Part shown: in pieces, positions 47,407 to 57,259 of the stretch
How positions within the stretch are numbered: position 1 is the stretch's first letter
Layout: each line of letters starts with the position of its first letter
Assembly (NCBI RefSeq): GCF_932276165.1
Contig: NC_063986.1
Location: 2,306,501 to 2,370,500 of the forward strand
Source: Plutella xylostella
Lineage: Eukaryota > Arthropoda > Insecta > Lepidoptera > Plutellidae
Direction of reading: 5' to 3'
DNA length: 64,000 bases
Notes under the pieces: model-generated
What the model was told of the DNA's origin: nothing
What the model saw: only the letters and a program-made list of their open reading frames with translations
The model's database searches: none
Made by a program: the position numbers and the translations under genes

Positions 47407-47912
47407 GGGGGTCACTCTTTACACACGTACAACGTACCTACAAGAATTTCCACGCAATCGGCACGTTTATACAGGGTGAGTCTTTCATAGGTGCACATCC
47501 GGAAGTATGTCACAGAGCTTTTCATTCTGAACAGATTTTGTTATGCTGACCTTGGGATATTCTCGAAAAAAAATATGAACTGACAGTATACACAGTGTCA
47601 CGTAAACAACCAATTTTTGTATGGGGAGGCATCTTTTTTTTCGTTATGTCCCAAGGTCATTATAACAAAAGTTCTTTATAGTTAGAGCCGTGGTTAGCGC
47701 AGCGCTCCGTAACTTCGGAACAACAAAACTGCAGAGCCAATACCCTGATTACTCATTACACCTACCGAGTAGATTGGCCGAGACAGTGTCCTCGGACGAG
47801 CACTCGGTCAATTGCTAACCGTTCATTGGCCGAGGATACTGTCTCGCTACTCTACTCGGTAGGTGTAACAAGGGCATTACCATGATTCTATCTCGTTGTT
47901 GTAGTGACCCCC
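47407..47912. mobile_element. 'GGGGTCACTCTAT' MITE, copy E, with two elements nested inside
   Basis: Outer ends gggggtcactcttta and gtagtgaccccc. Family body words continue across interruptions: caatcggcacgttta (47456-47470), then after an insertion gagccgtggttagcgcagcg and ctccgtaacttcg, then after a second insertion gattctatctcgttg. Insertion 1 (about 47472-47690) starts TACAGGGTGAG, a mariner-like MITE at a TA. Insertion 2 is the palindrome 47756-47868. Confidence 0.75.
47756..47868. mobile_element. Palindromic MITE 'TTACACCTACCGAGTA' nested in copy E
   Basis: Left ttacacctaccgagtaga and right tctactcggtaggtgtaa are perfect inverted repeats. Pairing continues with ggccgagacagtgtcctcgg / ccgaggatactgtctcg. 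113 bp. Confidence 0.8.
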
Positions 47913-49445
47913 AGTGCCCAGATATTTTGTCACCGACAATAGTGGCAATGGTTTTGCGGCTGCACTTTTTGCTTATAAAGTAGCGAATTGCTGATGTATT
48001 GACATAGGATGGGATCCATTTGAACAGTGTTAAGGAATTTTCACCTTCTATATACCTCATTGCCTACCGGATTACGGGTAAGGGCGGTATCAAACTTGTT
48101 AAAAATAACTTCGACACAAAATAACAGCCTGTATAAGATAACTATTATGTGAGTGGGATTTGTTATGTTATGCTCAAAGTAATACGTGAATAAAACAACC
48201 GGAGCTACCAGCTTTGTGTACCCTGCGGGTCAAATAAAACAATAGTTTCGTAGGTCCTAAAATAACTAACTTTGGCATAACTCGTTCATGTACAAACATA
48301 CATCTAATTGCTCAGGCGATAAGCAAACAACAAGCAAGTTCAAAGTCGAACTATGACCGATGAGAGATGTATTGACTTGATGGATCACGTAAGGTACATA
48401 ACAATGCTACTTGTATCACCCACGTTCTAATTTGAAAGGCATGTAGTGTAGGCATGTAAGTATGCATACAGTTGTTGCTAAAGTGCTATAGTAAGACAAA
48501 AGGTACTAATTCTGAACAACTTGTATTTGTTTTTTGAGTGTAGGAACTTTGTGAAAATTGTATATGTATACGTAGTACAATGCCCAATAGTAAAAAGTCG
48601 CATCGCAAAGCAACTATTTTATGAAGTAGCATTTATTTTTTCTTTCTTTCCAAAGTTATTTAGAATGATGACCACCTGAGTCACTTTCGATGGACTGGCT
48701 ATACTCTTACTTAACACCTGTACTTATTATACTTCAAGTTATTAAAGAAATCGTCATATTATCAGCTACGCTGTAAATGTTGGCGCTGTACGTCTAGTAC
48801 AGGTTAACACCAAAACTTTTTTCGTTTTCGGAAATTGCGACACCCAAACAAGAGGCCCTGCTAGCTTATCCTTTCACCACGGCGACAAACCCTACTCCAG
48901 CTGCAACATTCCCCTACCTACAGGCTTAATAAGAAGAATAAAACCAGTCTAAAAACAAGATTATATTACAGCACCGAATTTCCAAGCTATAACGCAACAC
49001 AACTTACAAGAACTCTTTAAGGATATATCTTACACATTTCAGTTATAAACACTATTGTATATCTATAACGGTAGGGTTTAAAGTATAACTTTTATAACGG
49101 GAAATAGCTAGCTCTTTATATGCTAAGTGGAGGCCCGGGGCGGTATAGAGCATTCAGCATAAGAAGTCCAATGGATTCTTACTGAAGAAATGATATACAC
49201 GGAATTATAGTCTCTCGTCCACCGGCATAAAGTCGTCGTAACTTATGCCATCGCGTTTCGAAAGGACAAAGTAATTTGAACGCTCAGTAGCAGACATAGA
49301 CTGAACAGGATTCTAGAAATCCCTTTTGTTCTGTACCGCTTAAAATATGGTAAACTGTAGTCTTACAAAACTGAGGCAGTTGATTTTTACGTTGCATTGC
49401 AGCCACTGGTTTGCTATTAAGAAATAGCTTTGGGAATTCATGTTT
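47913..49445. other. No gene seen
   Basis: AT-rich, no supported exon. I looked specifically for further members of the secreted-protein cluster and found none. Confidence 0.4.
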
Positions 49446-49545
49446 AATTATTATTATTATTATTAAATTCTTTATTGCACAAAGTAAATTGGTACAAAGG
49501 CGAACTTAATGCTAGCAGCATTTTCTACCAGTTAACCTTTGGTGA
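49446..49545 (-). mobile_element. LINE 3' end, minus orientation
   Basis: Minus-strand reading ctggtagaaaatgctgctag, cattaagttcgcctttgtac and gtgcaataaagaatttaa, then (taa)n, matches the 3' UTR of the LINE at 6201-8722 (tggtagaaaatgctcttagc). Only the 3' end remains. Confidence 0.75.
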
Positions 49546-50764
49546 TGTTGAAAAAGTGATTGGTAGTGCTTACGATAGAAGATGGTCTAAATTAATTTAC
49601 TTACTTACTTTAAATAATCGAAACATACTCACAATTATTAACAAATATATACCTGCTGATTTATAGTTGTCTATTATGCTGCATTGTAGGTAGCTATCAT
49701 TTAAATATTGGATTCTAAGTAGGTAATAGTAAACAATATAAAATTATGACTCTCATATAAAAATAATACTCAAAATTTATACAAACACTCATACAGCATA
49801 ATATTATTATGTTTAGCCTAAATGAGTAAAACCGACAATTACAGAAAGGCGAAAAGGATTTTATAACTTGGGGCATCCTTTACTCAGTGTTGAGACCTCG
49901 CTTAAAGCAACAAGATAAGACACGTATACGATTCGTTTCGTGTATTTAAACGAGCATTTTTAAGCTCAATTGTTTGTATGTTCTGAATAATAATAATAAA
50001 AAGGATTGAATTTTCCTTACAAGACCAGCCCTTGGTGTTACTTTGGCAAACGTAGCGTAGGAATGTTTCACAATGGACTGATCCCTGCCTATTTCATTAA
50101 AATACCTGTAAAATATAAAGTTAAATTAAAACTAAATCGAATGCAATAAATGCGATGTAAATAGCAAAAAAATTCTCCAATTTATTACATGAAAATGGTG
50201 CACTTAATCACATCACATTCGTATTCATTCAATCGACATATTTTTTGTAAGATAAAAATCCAATCTGATAGTTTACTTTATTACTTTTTAAATCAAGCTT
50301 TGCGTGTTTTGTTTTTTTATTTGAGTACTTAAAATTATTCATTTTTCCACACCGGCCAGCACGATTGTGTATAGAAATTGTTTTAGTTTAAAAAACATAT
50401 CAATTTTCACATTAGTGTTTAGACCGTAAGAAAGAAAATATGTTTTATTTATAATATTGAAAATTGTAAATGTTATTTACGCAGCCAAACATAACGTTAA
50501 CTTTTGTCATTTTTAAGTTTTGTATTACGGTTTTTTAAAATCGTTATCGTTCTTTCGTTACCAATAATTAGTACCAGTGTGTGTAGTGAAATATCAGCAC
50601 ATAGGGTATAAAATGAACTATTTACTACTGCGTCTGACTACAAACGATAAAAAATCTCAATAATTTTGATTTGTAAATTTACGACACAAATAAAATTATA
50701 GCAAAAAACTTAAAAGTAATTGGGGTGTACAATTTTTTTATTATATTTATTTATTTTCCTATCA
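49546..50764. other. No gene seen
   Basis: Very AT-rich, low-complexity. No exon supported. Confidence 0.45.
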
Positions 50765-50818
50765 TTTATTGTAGCAACTGTGAACGCAATCTCGGTCTTC
50801 AAATCTTCATAATAGGGT

Positions 50819-52059
50819 CTATTTCCGGTCTTCAGATACTGTGGGTGTAGTGCTCTGGGGCGCCGTCAACACGTCCCACTGGAAGTGGAAATAAATAACA
50901 AATTACATAAAAAACATACATTACATTTTCATTAAATACATAACAGTTAACTGAGATACATAACAAACTTTTGTTGTAGATTACCAAACACAAAGAAATT
51001 GATTTCTTCATTTTAAATAATCAATTCAGATGGAGCCTGATTAAGCCTCAACTGCCTCCTCGTGTGACGTATCCCCTGTTGATGTCTATGTCCCCTATGG
51101 ACCCTGACTGCCACTTAACTGACTGGCCAATCTTATCACCACGGTGACCAATCCCAACGCTAATAATTTCCCTTACGATTAAGCATACTATACCTCAAAA
51201 CATGTTTATATTATATATATTCAATCCAAAGGTTGTCTGGTAGAGGTTGCTTTAAGCAATGAGGCCTCATTGTTTCCAGATGCAAAAGTAGTTTTTATTT
51301 TCATACAATTCATTAAAAGTATGCTGTCTTCTATTGTACACTCACCGCTTTAGCCAGCCTATTGACCTGGTCGCCAATAACACTCAGAACGGGCTGGAGC
51401 TGATTCTCCTGCACCCCGCCCACCACATTAGCCAGATGCTTGTCCACGCAGCCGCGGAACTCGTCCATGTGATTCTTGAACTGGTTGAGGTCCAGGATGA
51501 GCGGTGATGAAGTGGACTTGGTGTCGGCGTCGCGCTTCACGTGAGCCACCTGGGTTGGAAATGAAGCGTGTTATGACTAGTTGTGTGGTTAGGTTACACT
51601 CTTACAATTAATTGTAAATTTAAAAGGCTGTGGTAATGTTAATAAAACGTACAAGTAGCTAAAGATACTGTCCACAGATAGGCGAAATTACAATGTTTAC
51701 ACCTTTCTACATCTTCTTCATATGTATTCTTCTATATTATAATACTGATACTATATAATACTTATACTTGGACTAAAGTGATTGCTGTTATGCACCATTG
51801 TATCTCTATACTCACTCTGCAAGATTATATTGCTGCAATGGGTAATTCTTCATGTTTGACATTGTTGAGAGCGTTTTTCTTTTTCGTATTAATTTGTTTT
51901 CTTGAGCATGCTACAAGTTTTCTCTGATTCCAATAACAAGTGACGAGCTAAGTGCACGGGCAAATATCCACCGACCGATAAATACTCAGCAAATATTTGT
52001 CTATTACTTACCACACACACTAGAAGGCTTGCCGCTAGGAGGCACTTTGTCACAAACAT
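50819..52059 (-). CDS. Small secreted protein, cluster gene 2 (103 aa, three exons)
   Basis: Exon 1 52059-52012 codes a signal peptide (MFVTKCLLAASLLVCV). Exon 2 51549-51346 codes 68 residues beginning VAHVKRDADTKSTSSPLILD and ending LQPVLSVIGDQVNRLAKA. Exon 3 50878-50819 codes WDVLTAPQSTTPTVSEDRK and a stop. All introns are GT/AG with phase 0. AATAAA lies at 50770-50765, about 50 nt after the stop. The exon 2 start 'VAHVKRDADTK' parallels 'AAIVKRDAEKP' of gene 1, the clearest sequence sign that the two are paralogues. There is one Cys in the mature part (RGCVDKH), which could allow a disulfide dimer. The exons are GC-richer than the introns. Ordinary ORF reading starts only inside exon 2 and misses the rest. 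Function unknown. Confidence 0.85.
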
Positions 52060-52110
52060 TTTAGCTCTATCTTGTCTTTTCCGCGTTTAGTACAACTGGT
52101 GATTCCCAAC

Positions 52111-52144
52111 TGAGATGTTAGGTAAACTCTATGAGCCTTATGTA
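52111..52144 (-). promoter_or_regulatory. Predicted core promoter of cluster gene 2
   Basis: Minus strand: TACATAAGG (52144-52136) is followed about 33 bases later by CTCAGTT, matching the insect initiator TCAGTT, with A at 52111. The TATA-like element is weak. Confidence 0.45.
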
Positions 52145-52845
52145 GATGTGGTATGTGCAACCATTGACTTCAGGATTGATGAAAAGGATTCCGTATGTTT
52201 GATGTCGCTTTGAAATGATTGAGGTTGTGACAAAAAACTGTGCAGCTGCCACCATCGTCGTGGGCTTGTCAAATCTGAGGTAACTTAACAACGCTGCTTA
52301 TTTATTGTTAAATGCTAATTTATCGGTGTGTGGTACGGTAGCTCTACTTATATAAAACTGTTAGGTAGTTACTTAAGTTTACTTACTACTATAAGTAGAA
52401 TATACTATAGATTGTGATAGTATTTGGTTGTGTGATGGCCAAGTAAACGATCGAACAAAATGTGATTTCTATGCTTCCACTGTTTGTAATATCTTGCGGT
52501 GTACATTCATGAATGTCCAAGGAATTCTAAATCGCCACTTAGAAGTAATTGATCATTTTGTTGTCCAAGGATCATTGGATGCGTAATAAGCTAAGTGACT
52601 TTATCTTTCCATTACTACTGCTGTATTATGTAGTAGGGTATATACCTATATACGCCAACCTATACGCATACATGTAGGTTATTAATATTTGAAATCGTTT
52701 AATTATATACCCAATTATTACACCAATATTTCAGAGATATATTTTGTCTTCTCGTATTATAACTATCATTGAATGATATAATTAGTACGATCCAAGAAAG
52801 TACTCCTAATAAATGTTTTATATTAATTGTATTAAATGCCCGTCC

Positions 52846-53716
52846 TTACTTAATTAATGTTTTATTTTTATATGTGTCCATAAATGAAGGCCATTGTGAA
52901 AGTAATGACTGCAATTTTATAAACTCTCCCACTGAAACAAAAATAAATACATAGTTTATTATGAAAAAAAACATAATATATAGAAAATGGAAAAACGATG
53001 ACATGGAAAAAAACCGTCAACTTACCTACCCAGTCAGAAGCTATGTAAAAAAGGTGTTTTAAGAATTCCATAAACCGGCCCTCTGTTACAAACTGCCGGT
53101 ACATTTTCTTCAGTCGGAATTCAGTATTTTCAACAGTCGGAGTCCAGTCATCTTTGAGATTTTTAGAGTCTTTACTGAGATATTTGTAGTAGTCCTCCTC
53201 TTGAAAAGTTGGATGGTGCTGTCAAATTTAGTATACCCTCGTTTTTTACGATCGTCTGTGTCTGAATGTATCTACTCGTAATCCATCCTAATCCTAACTA
53301 ATATTATAAATGCGAAAGTAACTGTGTCTGTCTGTCTGTCTGTTACTCTTTCACGCCAAAACTACTGAACGGAGTTGAATGAAATTTGGTATACATATTA
53401 TGGTCTAGACCCTGAGAAAAAACATAGGCTACTTTTTATCCCGGAATTCCCACGGGAAAACTTTTTAAGGCGAAGCAAAGCTCGCGGGAACAGCTAGTAA
53501 CAAATAAAAGGAAGCGTTTGAACTACTTAAAATATATAACTTACGCATAAACATAATACATAAAAATATGACGTGGCAGTATATCGGTTCAAAGAATATA
53601 ATTTTACTATTAAACTATATTTTAAGCTAGTTAGCTAAAATACGAAATTAAAAGATAAAATTACTTACGGAAATTACAAATAATATAGTGAAAACAATTA
53701 GACAACACTTTTCCAT
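52846..53716 (-). CDS. Small secreted protein, cluster gene 3 (108 aa, three exons)
   Basis: Exon 1 53716-53669 codes a signal peptide (MEKCCLIVFTILFVIS). Exon 2 53218-53026 codes HHPTFQEEDYYKYLSKDSKN, LKDDWTPTVENTEFRLKKMY and then FMEFLKHLFYIASDWV, ending one base into a codon. Exon 3 52931-52846 codes VGEFIKLQSLLSQWPSFMDT and YKNKTLIK, then TAA. The donor choice (TGGGTAG|gtaagt) matters: the alternative TGG|gtaggt would end the protein after DWWESL. The chosen site is the stronger consensus and gives the longer open frame, so the second intron is phase 1, unlike its neighbours. Aromatic and Lys rich, no Cys after the signal peptide. A Lep1 Helitron lies in intron 1. No canonical polyadenylation signal seen. 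Function unknown. Confidence 0.75.
53292..53497 (+). mobile_element. Lep1-like Helitron, copy 5, in intron 1 of cluster gene 3
   Basis: TC at 53292 preceded by A; ends cagCTAG at 53497 followed by T. It is the only copy of five lying on the plus strand. Confidence 0.9.
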
Positions 53717-54005
53717 AATATCTTATAAACAGTCTATACTTTACCAACGAAACTACTAAAATGACCTAAGAAATTAATAATTGCGGTTGCTAATTGTTTT
53801 TTAAACATACGCATGTTCATTTTATAAACAAAGAGTTGTATTGAAAATAATGACACTGTGATTCATATTTCATACTAAAGACAATCTTTCGGTATTTGTT
53901 ATTCTTTTAAATTTCATGCTCTACAATACTCTACACAGGCTGGTTATTTATTTTTTTCGTAATTTGCATGCAGGTTCATATTTTTATAACTCATTACGAT
54001 TTCCA

Positions 54006-54552
54006 TCAAAGATCGTCCCACTGTAAAAAAAAAACACTTAACGTAAAAAAGTACGTAGGGCAAAACCGATCTGTTAATATGTATTAAGTACCTATGTGTA
54101 TCTATATTTTTTATATTGATTTCACAGTTACTTACAAAGTCATGCCATTTATCCGCTATGTAGTCCAGTGCCTCACACATCGGTGTGGTCGCAAGTATGT
54201 GATACAGTTTTTTGAGTTTTTCCCAAGTCTCTTCCACCTTCTTTTGATATTCAAACACTATTGGTAGAAATTCGTGCGTATAGTTGATTCGCACATAGTG
54301 TGGTCCAAAATATTCATAGGTGTATGGATTATTCAATCGTATTATTTCGTTAGGAAACTGATTTAAAGAAAACAATACTTGGGTTTACAAAAATACAACG
54401 TACGAGTCAGAAATGTCCACGAGACTATTTCTAAATGAAAAATATTGTTTATTGAGCTGACACATTGTATGTAGTAAATAACAAAACGTACTTACACAAA
54501 TAACAAAAAAGTTAGTGACCACTATAACAATAAATAAAAATTGATGCAACAT
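54006..54552 (-). CDS. Small secreted protein, cluster gene 4 (97 aa, three exons)
   Basis: Exon 1 54552-54496 codes a signal peptide (MLHQFLFIVIVVTNFFVIC). Exon 2 54357-54136 codes 74 residues: FPNEIIRLNNPYTYEYFGPH, YVRINYTHEFLPIVFEYQKK, VEETWEKLKKLYHILATTPM, CEALDYIADKWHDF. Exon 3 54020-54006 codes only WDDL and a stop. Both introns are phase 0, and exon 3 has a long poly-T acceptor. AATAAA lies at 53952-53947. NYT is a possible N-glycosylation site. The second half of exon 2 is strongly helical and amphipathic. A four-residue terminal exon starting with Trp is shared with gene 5 and echoes gene 2 (WDVL). Reading through the second donor would give a longer frame (HDFVSNCEINIKN), but the GTAAGT donor argues against it. 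Confidence 0.8.
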
Positions 54553-54750
54553 CTGTACCGAGTCACACTGACGACACTCACTGAACTGAATTTAGAATCA
54601 CGAAATAGATTTCACATAAACATTATGGCTTTTTATTATATGAAAATGGAACACTTGTTTTAAAACAGTACACTTCCGACATCTTGAACAACATTTAAAA
54701 TTTGTTCTGCACACCTCACTGTAGTTTTCATTTATTGCCAACATTCTGAT

Positions 54751-55590
54751 TCATAATTTGTTCCACTGAAAAAAGGATAATTTAAATTTATTCCTAAATG
54801 ATAAAAAAGTTGACATAAAAATAATTATGTTATTACAACATTATTTCTATGCACATTATTCTTTATTCAGATTTATCATATTATACTTACGGCTTTTTCC
54901 AATGCAGCAAACAATTTTCTTACGAGAACTTTTAAGTCTTTTACATTTCGCGGCCGGCTGTTCCACAGTTTTTTTATTTTACGAATATTTTCCAGTATTC
55001 TCGGTCTTGGAGTTGTTTCTGATAAAGGTTCTAACTGAGCATTTTGGGCAGCATTGAAAGTTGGTGATCCTTCATTTTGTTTATTAAGATTACTTGTAGG
55101 TTCGTTAAGTTGATTACCTCTTCTTAAATTTGTATTGTTACTCTCATTTTTTCTGTCTATTTGTTGAACGTGTTTCGCAGTATTTGGCTTCTTTTTTAGT
55201 TTTTTTACGGCTTTGTTAAATGCTTTTCTATTTATACTGTTCTGATCTTTTCTTAACATTTTTTTAAACGTATCTATAAACTTATAGTTCATTATTACAG
55301 GATTCGTATTTATAGACTGTGACTTATTTACCTTTATATTATTATCTTCTTTATACTTGTCAGTCTTTACCGTATCTTTACTGAAATATTTCTTTAACAT
55401 GTCGAACAACTTGAATTCAAACGCTTCCTGTCCAAAAACAAAATATTTTTATTGCAAATTAATTACATTATTTTAACACAAGTCTCTCTTAAGAAACGTG
55501 AATTTTTTGTTTATTACTTACAACTGTTGATAACACAACCAGTAGAAGAAACAAATTAAACCACACATCATGTTTCAAATTATTTGACAT
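54751..55590 (-). CDS. Lysine-rich secreted protein, cluster gene 5 (206 aa, three exons)
   Basis: Exon 1 55590-55522 codes MSNNLKHDVWFNLFLLLVVL+STV, a signal peptide with a longer n-region than its neighbours. Exon 2 55427-54891 codes 179 residues, starting EAFEFKLFDMLKKYFSKDTV and ending VLVRKLFAALEKA. Exon 3 54765-54751 codes WNKL and a stop. Both introns are phase 0. AATAAA at 54736-54731 is only 15 nt after the stop. The middle is strongly basic (FNKAVKKLKKKPNTAKHVQQ) and Asn-rich (NESNNTNLRR, LNEPTSNLNKQNE). Exon 2 is almost three times longer than in genes 1-4 and appears to have grown by low-complexity expansion between two helical ends. Function unknown. Confidence 0.8.
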
Positions 55591-55965
55591 ATTAATAAAA
55601 ATAATTTAGACCTATTGCCACACACTGAAATTAAAATACTGAAACTGAACCGCATAATTTAACTAACCAATTGACAAATGCAAACGCCGAACCAAAACTA
55701 TTTTTACCAACACAAAAGATATTTACACAATCGATTGACATCATATTTATTAACAAATTTATGGTATACTCATCAAGTATTGAAATGTAACACTGCCTGT
55801 TCAATCAAATACTTACGAATAAACATATATAATGAAATTATTACAATATAAATTATTAAACTGACAGCTATAATATAAAACCCCCTATCATGTTTAGTTT
55901 AACAAAAGTTATAACTGATATTATACATACTATTACAATCTAGCAGCAGGTTTATTAGTATTTCA

Positions 55966-57195
55966 TTAAGGAGACTCTGTTACACCATCCTCTTCAAGCG
56001 ATGTTTCATCGATATCTTTACCTTCTGATGGATCAACCTCTATAAAATCTTCGTTTTCTGGTTTATCTTCACATTCCTCACTTTCTGATTTATCACCATT
56101 CTCTTCATTCGATGTAGCTGCACCTCCAGTTTGGTCTCCAACATTTGCCTCTTCGTTGATTGGTGTAGAAACTTCTTCGGATTCTGATGATGATGAGCTA
56201 CTAGATTCACTGCTTGAAGAACTGCTACTACTACTGCTGTTGCTACTGGAACTGCTATTGTTTTCATCTTCCACTTCCATTGAATGATCTACTGTACCCG
56301 CGTTCTCGGGTTTGTTACCAGGTTTTTCAGCAGTCTCGGGTATGTCGGGATTTTTTGGTTTCTTTGGTTTTTCGGCTTCTAGCGTCTGCGAATAAATATG
56401 GGGGTTCCTCATTGCCTTTCTTGTGTTCGTTTCCTTTAGTGTAAATTCTACAATAGTAAATTAAAGGTTAACTTTGTCTTAATGATCTTATACATGTTTA
56501 TAAGTAACACATAGTTTTTAAAAGTGCTTACCCTTATCCGCAAGTAAGAATGTAATGTCTCCTTTATTTTTGGTAGGTCCTTTGGTTTGGCTTGTTCTAA
56601 ACTCTTCCACATCGGAAGGAGGCATTCGTCGAGTTTGGCGAGTAATTCCTTGATGTATTCATCTAGGTTGGTTCCGTACAGGCCGGATTGGAAACGCGTG
56701 TCTCTTCTTATTATGCGGCATTGACACTGGAAGAAAATATAATATATAAATTAAGTATTTTATCATACTTACCTTCATAGAACAACAAGGACTCGGGAGT
56801 GTTACCTCTGATATGTGGTAGTAGTTTATTACATATCGACCATACCTACGTCCTACGTAAAAAAATAATTAACATACTAATAATGTATATGTAAGTACGT
56901 CTATGATACTTATTTGATATCGGATTTAAGTAATCAAACAGTTAAATTATTAATAGGTAAACAAAGAAAATTATTAGATTTTAAAAAATCCCTGTCGAAG
57001 TTACATAAGTAATCAGATTATATACCAACGACCTTCAGCATCCAAATAAATGACTTATAATAGAGACGCCTGGGATATAAATGATGACATTTAGTTTAGT
57101 CACGATTGTTATTTATTCAAATGGACAACGATGCTTACCGATGTAAAAACTGTAGCGAAAACGAAAATAACTTTAGCGAAATTGTACCACTTCAT
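55966..57195 (-). CDS. Secreted protein with acidic Ser-rich tail, cluster gene 6 (about 223 aa, three exons)
   Basis: Exon 1 57195-57139 codes a signal peptide (MKWYNFAKVIFVFATVFTS). Exon 2 56726-56532 codes 65 residues: CQCRIIRRDTRFQSGLYGTN, LDEYIKELLAKLDECLLPMW, KSLEQAKPKDLPKIKETLHS, YLRIR. Exon 3 56385-55966, using acceptor tttattcgcag, codes 139 residues: Pro/Lys/Glu-rich (EAEKPKKPKNPDIPE), then a long Ser run mixed with Glu, then very acidic sequence to VTESP and a stop. AATAAA lies at 55956-55951. A second strong acceptor (tttactattgtag, exon from about 56450) would add only NLH and a stop, like the short last exons of genes 4 and 5, so two isoforms are possible. 'RRDT' parallels 'KRDA' of genes 1 and 2. 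The Ser/Glu tract is a potential phosphorylation or mineral/ion-binding region; that is inference. Confidence 0.75.
56776..56797 (+). repeat. 22-bp dispersed motif, copy 3, in intron 1 of cluster gene 6
   Basis: catagaacaacaaggactcg followed by gg. See 1020-1041. Confidence 0.6.
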
Positions 57196-57223
57196 CTTTA
57201 CTCACTAAAAGGTTGGCAAGTTC

Positions 57224-57255
57224 TGAAAGCACTAAAACTTTACCCTTTTTATATA
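57224..57255 (-). promoter_or_regulatory. Predicted TATA box and initiator of cluster gene 6
   Basis: Minus strand TATATAAAAAGGG (57255-57243) lies 31 bases before TTTCAGAAC, whose A is at 57224. Sequence and spacing are canonical for an arthropod TATA/Inr promoter. The 5' UTR would be 29 nt. Confidence 0.7.
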
Positions 57256-57259
57256 TTCT

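Noticed and set aside
52868..53104. 78-residue ORF MYRQFVTEGRF... as a complete protein
   Set aside because: It is exon 2 of cluster gene 3 read through its donor into intron sequence; the upstream signal exon and downstream exon 3 explain it better.
56040..56267. 75-residue minus ORF and the opposite-strand Tyr/Cys-rich ORF 56214-56444
   Set aside because: Shadows of the Ser-rich tail of cluster gene 6.
42323..57195. Naming the cluster apolipophorin-III
   Set aside because: Size, exon plan and sequence do not match closely; only the amphipathic-helix character and an R-R/K-R-D-A-like start are shared, which is too weak.
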